A stretch of DNA of 64,000 bases from DASPKM01 sp035628135 (GTDB taxonomy: Bacteria > Bacteroidota > Bacteroidia > Chitinophagales > Chitinophagaceae), in NCBI GenBank assembly GCA_035628135.1, contig DASPKM010000006.1, positions 1 to 64,000 of the forward strand, written 5' to 3'. The notes beneath the pieces were generated by a model, which saw only the letters and a list, made by a program, of their open reading frames with translations, searched no databases and had not been told where the DNA came from. The stretch's first letter is position 1. Each line of letters begins with the position of its first letter. Positions 1-6,951 of this stretch are shown one piece after another. The position numbers and the translations under genes are program-made.

Positions 1-1482
1 ACTGAGTTGCTCTTCTTCCCCGTAAGGAGTCCCTTGGACAAATACAAGGGCAACAGCCTCTGGCGTGGCCGCTGCACATTCTTCAAACAGGTCGACAATG
101 CTCTTATCGGCAGGATAAGCAACAGATACATTGTTGAAGCCTTCGATCAATTGCTGCTCAGGCGAAGGAAGAATACTAACATCTCCAATAGCACCGTCCA
201 GCGCAACGGGGAATTGTTCTATAATATGAACAATCCGCTTCGCAAACCATTCTATTTCCTGCTGGTTGAAATATTCATTCCAATAATGCAATTGTAATTG
301 CAATGGCTGGCCGTTACCGAATTCCTGGATCACGAATTGCAGCGGCACACGCTCGTATTCATTGGCCAGCTGCAACAGGGTCGACTGCACACCTTCTCCA
401 AAATCAAGCTGAAAATCGAACAGCTCATAATTGATGTTGATATCACACAGGTAACCTTCCGAAGCGTTGATTTTTAAATGCCGCGTGAGGTCGCCGGCCA
501 AATAGTCTTTGTGATAATAATCCTGCTTTTGTGAAGCTGCTATTTCTTTCAGGGTTTCCACCACCGTGGCCCCTTGGCGGTATTCGCTCTTGTGCGGAAG
601 AATGCCGGTGAACATCCCCACAATGTTCCGCAGCTTCCGCGAAGCCCTTTTATGCAGGTGAACGCCAAATACCAGTTCTTGATTTCCAGTGATCTTGCCA
701 AAATAAATTACCAATGCCGCCGTAAAAATGTGTTGCATGCCCACGCCGGTTGTCCGTTTCAACATTTCGAGCATTGTTTGCTGCTCCTGCGTAAAATTGT
801 ACACATACAGGCTGCTCTTTTTGCTGTCCGTGGTATGCTGTACATATTTGCGCTGCAATAATTTCTGCGGCTTTGCCGAGATCTTGTTCTTCCAGTATGC
901 GGCATGCGCCTCGTAGGCAGGCGAATGGCGGTAGGCAGACGCTCTTACCGCTTCTTCTATATAAGAGGGATAGCTAACAACAAGCTCTTCACCAGCCAAC
1001 AGCGACCTGTACTTGGCAGCCACGTAATTCCACCAGACCACAAAACCGAAACCATCGCTTAGCAAGTGGTGGAACTTGAAGAAGAGCCAATGTTCATTCT
1101 CATCTACTTTCAACAAGTAGTATTCGCACAGCACCGCATTTTTCGAAAGCACAAAAGCTGTATTGAACCTTTCCTGCATCCATGCATGCGCATGTTGCCG
1201 CGGATCGTCCATTCCGGTGAAGTCTTTCTCAGTAATGTCAAGTCCGGAGAAATGCTGATCGATATAACCAACCGGCTCAGGCTGATTCACATCGAACCTT
1301 AGCGTAAACGCGTCGAATACCCTGGAGCCTGATAGAACGGCCTCGTGAAGCTTTTCAATGTTCACTGCACCCTTTAATATCACATAGCCCCCAATATTAT
1401 AGAGAGGGCTCTGGACATTTATAAGCTGATCAGTATAAATGTCCTGCTGCGCCGGGTGCAGAGGGAAGGTTGTTTCTTGCAT
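1..1482 (-). CDS. Nonribosomal peptide synthetase, N-terminal part (condensation domain and start of adenylation domain), runs off left edge
   Basis: The 494 codons visible run without a stop to base 1, so the C-terminal part of the gene lies outside the window. The ATG at 1482 gives MQETTFPLHPAQQDIYTDQ, a typical condensation-domain opening. The active-site HHxxxDG motif is present as HHLLSDG near residue 140. Later C-domain signatures (VGMFTGILPHK) follow, and from about residue 455 the text VAYPADKSIVDLFEECAAATPEAVALV-like sequence marks the start of an adenylation domain. An N-terminal C domain suggests this protein either accepts an acyl/peptidyl chain from another protein or starts by acylating an amino acid. 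It lies 72 bases downstream of, and on the same strand as, a CmlA-like beta-hydroxylase, which implies a shared operon and a product with a beta-hydroxylated residue. Adenylation specificity cannot be read because the binding-pocket region is outside the window. Confidence -1.
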   Translation of the reverse strand, partial: MQETTFPLHPAQQDIYTDQLINVQSPLYNIGGYVILKGAVNIEKLHEAVLSGSRVFDAFTLRFDVNQPEPVGYIDQHFSGLDITEKDFTGMDDPRQHAHAWMQERFNTAFVLSKNAVLCEYYLLKVDENEHWLFFKFHHLLSDGFGFVVWWNYVAAKYRSLLAGEELVVSYPSYIEEAVRASAYRHSPAYEAHAAYWKNKISAKPQKLLQRKYVQHTTDSKKSSLYVYNFTQEQQTMLEMLKRTTGVGMQHIFTAALVIYFGKITGNQELVFGVHLHKRASRKLRNIVGMFTGILPHKSEYRQGATVVETLKEIAASQKQDYYHKDYLAGDLTRHLKINASEGYLCDININYELFDFQLDFGEGVQSTLLQLANEYERVPLQFVIQEFGNGQPLQLQLHYWNEYFNQQEIEWFAKRIVHIIEQFPVALDGAIGDVSILPSPEQQLIEGFNNVSVAYPADKSIVDLFEECAAATPEAVALVFVQGTPYGEEEQLS

Positions 1483-1554
1483 GTACGGTTCCACTTATGG
1501 TTTAAGTAACCAGCGGTCTTCAAAAGGGTTATTGAATCATCGGTTCGTCTGAAA

Positions 1555-3177
1555 TTATAGCGCCAGTTCGCCTTCGCCTTGTTTTTCGTACAGCAGCTCT
1601 TTCTCGCCATACAAACGCTCTGCAATAATTTCTCTTTCGTGGCACAGCTTTACGAGCTTGTTCGATTGAACAATGGGGTTAGATTCGTCAGTGTATTTTA
1701 TACTGCTGATAAATTCCACCCAGGGCTCCTGCCCCATGGCGTATACATATACTTCTTTAGGATTGAATATATCTACCAGCGACATTCCTTTATCACAATC
1801 CGATCCGGCCAGCCTGCGGCTTCCGTCCTGGTCTCTCGGCAGCTTCTTGGTAAACAATGGACCATACAACCAGCTCGATGGAGCGCCGTCGCATTCCATG
1901 CCCAGGAACATTACGTCCACTTCCCCGATCTTCTTCGCAATATGCTTGTACAATGCGGGTTCCATGATGCGTGAGTCTGCAAGGAACATCAGCTTGAACG
2001 AGCCGATCTTTACCAGGTAGCAGGACTTCGTAAGAATGTTCATATCGGAATGCTCGCCAATAAAGGGCAAGCCTGTAATTACTGCGTCGTGGAAGCGGAT
2101 GGTTTCCATTTCATCAATGGCAAACACATTGGAGAAACCGGCGTGCTCGAACATCAGCTTCAGATCGGGGTCTTCCAGCCTTCCGCTATTGGTGCGCGGC
2201 ACGATCAGGTTCTTAACCTTATGTTTCAAAGGCAACAAGGTCTCGAATAAGATATGGTCCTGGTGATTGTGCGTTATCAGCACATAGTCTATCGAATCCG
2301 GCAGGTCCACATCGGAGAAATGTTCTACATCTGAATCGTATCCATAATAACTGATCAGCGGGTCCACCAGTATGCTGATGTCTTTTGTTTCTACCAATAT
2401 ACAGGCGTGGCCGAAGTAACGCATCCTGATCTTATCGCCGGTATATTTCTTATAAGGTGGCGGCGGTGTTTCCGTAAAGAATGTTTCGAACAGCGACGAT
2501 TGTGCTTCGGATATTCCCAGCATGGCCTTGATATATCCCAGTGTTTGCGGATTGCGCTTCATTTTAGCCAATTCATCTATGCCGGGATGATCGAATGGGA
2601 TATTAAGGTGCAATACCTCCGGCTCATTTAATCGGGGTGTGCTCAGCACAAACGGACGATGGTCATTATCGGTCACCCACAATGCGATGCTTTGCATAGA
2701 GGGCTTATAAAATTCACTTTGATACAGCAACGATTCAAAGAACCTGAAACCGGGATTGTTGTTGCGGTCGTAGAATAGCTCCACGTATCCTTTCAGGATC
2801 GGTGGAACCTTCTCATATACTGTTTCCAGCCCAAAGCCCTTGGCTTCTGCTACCAGCATCCTGTCAAGATCCTTTACCGCTTTTGCAAACTGTATCAGCT
2901 TATCGTGTTTGGTGAGCGTGCTTTGTTGCAGCGCTTTTACTTCTTCCACTCTTCCGCCTCCAAAGTCCATAAAAGGGCCGCCGCGCATTTTCGGGTTCAA
3001 CACTGCCTCGGCGTGAATGGAGGGCGCGGCCAGGTAAGATTCCATGATGGTCAGGTGTCTGCCCACGATGTTCATGGCAGCAGTAGCTGGCGAAACCAGG
3101 TGGCTCCATGCATACCAGTTATCAACGAGCGGCTCAAATACAACGTTTGGTTTCAGGTAAAGTTTTCTTTCATCCAT
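1555..3177 (-). CDS. CmlA-like diiron beta-hydroxylase (metallo-beta-lactamase fold) acting on NRPS-bound amino acids
   Basis: A protein of 540 residues starting at MDERKLYLKPNVVFEPLVD. An in-frame TTG 60 bases upstream is possible, but the ATG at 3177 fits the family start. Residues 1-235 match the alpha-helical N-terminal domain seen before the metallo-beta-lactamase domain in the chloramphenicol beta-hydroxylase CmlA (YAWSHLVSPATAAMN, IMESYLAAP, MRGGPFMD). The C-terminal half is an MBL fold with THNHQDH at about 302-308, GEHSD near 374 and LADSR near 401. These lie at nearly the spacing I recall for the CmlA diiron ligands; an expected final His ligand near residue 478 is not obvious. Known members hydroxylate the beta carbon of an aminoacyl thioester on a carrier protein, using O2. 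The NRPS gene follows 72 bases downstream, which supports that role. A plain MBL hydrolase is the alternative, but the N-terminal domain argues against it. Confidence 0.8.
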   Translation of the reverse strand: MDERKLYLKPNVVFEPLVDNWYAWSHLVSPATAAMNIVGRHLTIMESYLAAPSIHAEAVLNPKMRGGPFMDFGGGRVEEVKALQQSTLTKHDKLIQFAKAVKDLDRMLVAEAKGFGLETVYEKVPPILKGYVELFYDRNNNPGFRFFESLLYQSEFYKPSMQSIALWVTDNDHRPFVLSTPRLNEPEVLHLNIPFDHPGIDELAKMKRNPQTLGYIKAMLGISEAQSSLFETFFTETPPPPYKKYTGDKIRMRYFGHACILVETKDISILVDPLISYYGYDSDVEHFSDVDLPDSIDYVLITHNHQDHILFETLLPLKHKVKNLIVPRTNSGRLEDPDLKLMFEHAGFSNVFAIDEMETIRFHDAVITGLPFIGEHSDMNILTKSCYLVKIGSFKLMFLADSRIMEPALYKHIAKKIGEVDVMFLGMECDGAPSSWLYGPLFTKKLPRDQDGSRRLAGSDCDKGMSLVDIFNPKEVYVYAMGQEPWVEFISSIKYTDESNPIVQSNKLVKLCHEREIIAERLYGEKELLYEKQGEGELAL

Positions 3178-3811
3178 GGTAGTTCGCTTTGTATTATTGG
3201 GTTGCTTACTTTTTGTAATAGCTGAGTTATTCAACAAATATTTTCATACCGATATTGAAAAAAATAACCGCAGCAGCGGCTTGCTGCCCGTGATTGATTA
3301 AATAGGATTGAGATAACCTCTCCTGGGAGATGGTAGTGTTTCGGTGGTATTGGTTCAGTTAGGTTAACGAGTGTTTTCAAGGTTAGGGTCGGATAGCTTA
3401 TTCTGGAAAAGTTCTTAAACGTACAATTACGGCGACTGGAATTTCGATAGGAAGGAGGTTTTGAGCGCTGCTTCATGTAACATTCACATCATCAAACCTT
3501 TATGCACCCATTTTGTTCGCGCCACAATGTACAAAACTTACCCTGAAGAAACAACCCCTTAATCGGGCGAAAACACCCGATTTTCTTCAGCCGTTCGTCT
3601 TCTGCCCGGTTAACCACACGCGGAAACCAACACATGCATTTCCCAACACACTGAAAACAAGGTTTTAAACGAAATAAACGGCATTTAAATATGTGGAAAA
3701 TAAATTGTCATGGCGGGTTTGCGTGACACTGCGATTGTCGTAAAATTACCTGGGACATTTACGAAAAAGATACTAATCGTACCTTCCAGCCCAATTAAAA
3801 ATTTCTCAGAC
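3178..3811. other. Divergent intergenic region between the NRPS/hydroxylase operon and ridA
   Basis: About 630 bases with no convincing gene; the short open frames here have no recognisable protein features. It must hold the promoters for both divergent transcripts. The only clear structure is a bulged hairpin at 3543-3590, listed separately. I could not place a convincing Bacteroidota -33/-7 (TTTG, TAnnTTTG) promoter on either strand. Confidence 0.6.
3543..3590. other. Bulged hairpin in divergent promoter region
   Basis: The inner stem AATCGGG (3561-3567) pairs with CCCGATT (3576-3582), and the outer stem CTGAAGAA (3543-3550) pairs with TTCTTCAG (3583-3590). The right arm is continuous and the left arm has a 10-nt bulge, giving 15 base pairs in all. 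No gene ends here, so a simple terminator is unlikely. It could be a leader structure, an attenuator or a regulator site for either divergent operon. Confidence 0.55.
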
Positions 3812-4201
3812 ATGCCCATGGACTTCATCCTCACACCCAACGCTTCACCCCCAGGCGGCCATTATTCTCAGGCGACAGTATTCGAAAACCTGGTTTTCAC
3901 CGCTGGTCAGCTTGCTATTACATCCGCCGGTGAGCGCCTTAGCGACGGCACCATCGAAGAACAAACCTTGCAGGCATTGAAAAATGTGCAGGCAATATTA
4001 AAAGCTGCCGGCAGCGACATCGATCATGTGCTAAAAACAACAGTGTTCGTTGCAGACATCAGCCTCTGGGGCAAAGTAAACCAGGTGTACAGCGAATTCT
4101 TCGGCAGCCATAAACCTGCCCGCTCCATTGTACCGACAAAAGAACTGAACCATGGTTTCTTGATAGAGATCGAAGCCATTGCAATAAAAAAACAAGTATG
4201 A
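3812..4201 (+). CDS. ridA: RidA family enamine/imine deaminase
   Basis: 129 residues from the ATG at 3812 (MPMDFILTPNASPPGGHYSQA). The frame is open 102 bases further upstream, but only this start gives a normal RidA length and N-terminus. RidA proteins are trimers that hydrolyse reactive 2-aminoacrylate and related enamines/imines released by PLP dehydratases. Visible family marks are FTAGQLAI, the KTTVFVADI segment and the substrate-binding Arg in PARSIV with the following IEIEAIAI strand. The stop overlaps the start of the next gene (ATGA, 4198-4201), which encodes a threonine/serine dehydratase-type enzyme. That enzyme is the classic source of RidA substrates, so the pair makes biochemical sense as a two-gene operon. 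Confidence 0.9.
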   Translation: MPMDFILTPNASPPGGHYSQATVFENLVFTAGQLAITSAGERLSDGTIEEQTLQALKNVQAILKAAGSDIDHVLKTTVFVADISLWGKVNQVYSEFFGSHKPARSIVPTKELNHGFLIEIEAIAIKKQV

Positions 4202-5139
4202 TCACCCAGCAATCTATTACCGATGCGCACGAACGCATCCGTCCATATATTCATCAAACCCCTGTGCTTACCTCCAGTTACCTGGATGAGCTTACTGGTT
4301 GCAAATTGTTTTTCAAGTGCGAGAACATGCAAAAAGTAGGTGCGTTCAAAGCACGAGGCGCCATGAATGCGGTCCTGATGTTGAGCGGTGATGAATTACA
4401 AAAAGGAGTGGCCACACATTCTTCGGGTAACCATGCACAGGCTTTGGCAAGAGCTGCAAAGGTTATGGGAGTTCCCTCATATATCGTAATGCCACGCACC
4501 GCGCCCGCCATTAAAAAAGCAGGTGTGGCCGGCTACGGCGGACAAATATTTGAATGTGAGCCAACACTGGCCTCCCGCGAATCTATGCTGGCCGATGTAG
4601 TGTCAAAAACGGGCGCCGTTGAAATACATCCATTCGATAATTACCGCATCATCGAAGGCCAGTCTACCGCCGCAAAAGAACTGTTTGAAACGGTGAATGA
4701 TCTCGACGTCATTATTACACCGGTAGGCGGAGGCGGATTGTTGAGCGGGACGGCATTGGCGGCAAGCTTCTTTTCACCGCGCACTGTTGTGCTTGGGGCA
4801 GAGCCCGAAGGCGCGGATGATGCTTCGCGGTCCATGCAAAGCGGCAGCATAGAGCCCAGCCAGGCCAATACCATTGCAGATGGGTTGCTTACCAATCTGT
4901 GTCAAAAAACCTTCGGCATTATTAAGGAGCATGCGCGTGAGATCATCACCGTTTCCGATGAAGAGATCAAAGCAGCGATGCGGCTGGTATGGGAAAGGAT
5001 GAAGATCATTGTAGAACCTTCTGGTGTAGTGCCGCTGGCTGCCATTATAAAGCGAAGCAAGGATTTTGCAGGAAAAAAGATCGGTATCATTTTCTCCGGC
5101 GGAAATGTTGACCTGCAGAAGGTGCTGCAATATTTGTAG
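4198..5139 (+). CDS. Serine racemase / threonine dehydratase-like PLP enzyme (fold type II)
   Basis: 313 residues, no ACT regulatory domain, so a catabolic TdcB/serine racemase-sized enzyme. The PLP Lys is K51 in GAFKARGA. The substrate loop is SSGNHA at 75-80, the phosphate-binding glycine loop GGGGLLSG at 177-184, and the cofactor N1 contact S300 in SGGN. A GAEPEGADDA segment near 200-209 matches the divalent-metal site of serine racemases. These enzymes racemise L-serine and/or dehydrate serine, threonine or 3-hydroxyaspartate; sequence alone does not separate the options. It is translationally coupled to ridA. The nearby NRPS hydroxylase operon raises the possibility of D-serine or hydroxy-amino-acid supply, but it is divergently oriented, so that link is only inference. 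The gene ends tail to tail with the isoaspartyl peptidase gene. Confidence 0.85.
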   Translation: MITQQSITDAHERIRPYIHQTPVLTSSYLDELTGCKLFFKCENMQKVGAFKARGAMNAVLMLSGDELQKGVATHSSGNHAQALARAAKVMGVPSYIVMPRTAPAIKKAGVAGYGGQIFECEPTLASRESMLADVVSKTGAVEIHPFDNYRIIEGQSTAAKELFETVNDLDVIITPVGGGGLLSGTALAASFFSPRTVVLGAEPEGADDASRSMQSGSIEPSQANTIADGLLTNLCQKTFGIIKEHAREIITVSDEEIKAAMRLVWERMKIIVEPSGVVPLAAIIKRSKDFAGKKIGIIFSGGNVDLQKVLQYL

Positions 5140-5147
5140 GCGGCGCG

Positions 5148-6062
5148 CTAATATATTTTTATCTGCAGCGGCTGATCGGCGCTTATCCATGCACGGTGCA
5201 TGTGTTCGCTGTTGAAGCTGATGCCGATGTTGCCCGATGAGTCTATGCCTATCACCCCTATATCCCCTTTGGTATCCTTGTTTTGATGATGGATTACGAA
5301 ATCACAGGCTTGCTGCATATCATATTGCTGCAAGTCTATCGCCGATGATATGGCGTGTGCGATCACACCGCCGATAATGAACTCACCATCACCAGTACAC
5401 GAAACAGCACAGGTTGCATTGTTGGCATAAGTCCCGCAACCTACGATCGCGCTATCCCCTATTCTGCCAGACAGCGCGTTGGTGGTACCGCCCGATGATG
5501 TGGCGGCTGCAAGGTTACCTTTTTTGTCAATGGCAACCGCGCCTACGGTGCTGTGCATCTTTTTTTTCAACAGTTCGGTCACTGATTTTTTATCGCGCTC
5601 TTCCATAAAGCTGTCGTACTGGTGTGCTGTTACGAAATAAGCATCGGTTTCGGGTTCGAGGCCCGCGGCAATCGCCAGCTCGGAAGCGGCGATGCCGCCT
5701 ACCAGCACGTGCTCGGTTTTTTCCATGATATACCGCGCAAGCGAAACCGGGTTCTTTACATTTTTTATGATGGCAGCCGCTCCCGATTTTTTTGTCTTTC
5801 CATTCATGATGGATGCGCACATCTCTACCTCGCCTTTATTATTCAATGCGCTTCCCCTGCCTGCATTGAACAGGGGATCATCTTCCATTAGCTTTATGGC
5901 CTCTTCTACCGCCTCTACGGCGCTTCCTCCTGCTTCCAGTATTTCATATCCCGCCCTGATGGCCTTTTCCAAGCCTGATGTATAGCCTTCGATATTTTTT
6001 CTTATAAGCTCAGAATCGGGACCGGCGCCACCATGAATTGCTATTGCTATCTTTCTCATCAT
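5148..6062 (-). CDS. iaaA: Isoaspartyl peptidase / plant-type L-asparaginase (Ntn hydrolase)
   Basis: 304 residues, normal for the family. The N-terminal strand IAIAIHGGAGP, the DPLFNAGRGSALN motif and the autocleavage/nucleophile site H-S-T-V-G-A-V-A with T172 are all present, followed by GGTTNALSGRIGD and GCGTYANN. The precursor self-cleaves before the Thr to give alpha and beta subunits. Such enzymes hydrolyse beta-aspartyl dipeptides. Placed directly after cyanophycinase (overlap 6059-6062), the likely substrate is beta-Asp-Arg, which would yield free aspartate and arginine and complete cyanophycin breakdown. The residue before the Thr is Ser rather than the common Gly, a mild variation. 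It is the last gene of the cphA-cphB-iaaA operon. Confidence 0.92.
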   Translation of the reverse strand: MMRKIAIAIHGGAGPDSELIRKNIEGYTSGLEKAIRAGYEILEAGGSAVEAVEEAIKLMEDDPLFNAGRGSALNNKGEVEMCASIMNGKTKKSGAAAIIKNVKNPVSLARYIMEKTEHVLVGGIAASELAIAAGLEPETDAYFVTAHQYDSFMEERDKKSVTELLKKKMHSTVGAVAIDKKGNLAAATSSGGTTNALSGRIGDSAIVGCGTYANNATCAVSCTGDGEFIIGGVIAHAISSAIDLQQYDMQQACDFVIHHQNKDTKGDIGVIGIDSSGNIGISFNSEHMHRAWISADQPLQIKIY

Positions 6063-6925
6063 TTTACCCTTTCTCTTTTTTTCTGCACCTGCATTTTACG
6101 TTCTTTGATAGAAAACCGCGATCCTTTTGAAAGCAGGTGCACTTTCAGGTTTTCTACATAGATCGGCGTGTCTTCCTCCGCTTCGATTATGTTGGTTTGC
6201 TCTATTTCTTTACCGTCTATGATCACCACCATGCCCGATCCACGGCATTCGGCATCAAAGCCGTTTTTAACAATCATCACCGTGTCCTCACCCAGGCCTA
6301 TTCCCAACGCTTCCGGGTTCATAACGATGGCGTGCGCCAGCCTGCCGAACCTTCCACGTTTAATAAAATGCGTGTCGACAATACAAGTATCGAAGATTCC
6401 CAGGCCCGCGGTGATCTTCAAATCATTTTTCAATAAAGCTTCACGCACACCGCCTTCATATATCATTATCGAGGGCATTACCATGGCCCCGGCACTCGTG
6501 CCCGCTACCACAAAATCCTTATCATGCTGGTATTTTTCTTTAATGGTCTCTACGCAGGGTGTTCCTCCCAATATCGCGGAAAGTTTGAACTGGTCGCCGC
6601 CTGTAAAAAACACCGCATGCGCATCTTCGATCCTTTGCTGGAATTCGGGGTTGCGTGCCTCTATCTTATTCTCGATCTTGATAAAGCCCAGGTCTTTAAA
6701 CCCGATCTTTTTAAAAGCGTCCCTGTACATCTTTTCAATTTCGTCAGGCACAGCGGAAGCGGTGGTGATCATTTCTATTCTTCTCTTGCCGTGATTCACG
6801 CGAAGCAGCTCTTTCAGGATCTCGAAGTTTTCAAATTCCTTGTTTTTACGCTGTATGTCCGGCCCATTGTTATCTCCCTTGTCCTCACCGCCTCCAATGA
6901 TCAGTAAAGTTCCTCTCGGTGTCAT
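6059..6925 (-). CDS. cphB: Cyanophycinase
   Basis: 288 residues of the S51 peptidase family. The catalytic Ser is S144 in AGTSAGAMVM. Other family marks are the N-terminal LLIIGGGEDKGD, FFTGGDQ at about 106-111, and VDTHFIKRGRFGRL, which supplies the His. Cyanophycinase cleaves the multi-L-arginyl-poly-L-aspartate polymer to beta-Asp-Arg dipeptides in the cytoplasm. It lies 26 bases after cphA and overlaps the dipeptidase start by 4 bases, so the three genes should be co-transcribed. The basic, Lys/Arg-rich C-terminal tail (KERKMQVQKKRERVK) is unusual and might contact the polymer or nucleic acid; that is only a suggestion. Confidence 0.95.
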   Translation of the reverse strand: MTPRGTLLIIGGGEDKGDNNGPDIQRKNKEFENFEILKELLRVNHGKRRIEMITTASAVPDEIEKMYRDAFKKIGFKDLGFIKIENKIEARNPEFQQRIEDAHAVFFTGGDQFKLSAILGGTPCVETIKEKYQHDKDFVVAGTSAGAMVMPSIMIYEGGVREALLKNDLKITAGLGIFDTCIVDTHFIKRGRFGRLAHAIVMNPEALGIGLGEDTVMIVKNGFDAECRGSGMVVIIDGKEIEQTNIIEAEEDTPIYVENLKVHLLSKGSRFSIKERKMQVQKKRERVK

Positions 6926-6951
6926 TGTACAAACTTTTAATTGTCATAAAA

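Noticed and set aside
3231..3476. An 81-codon open frame on the minus strand upstream of the hydroxylase
   Set aside because: Low-complexity translation without family features and inside a divergent promoter region.
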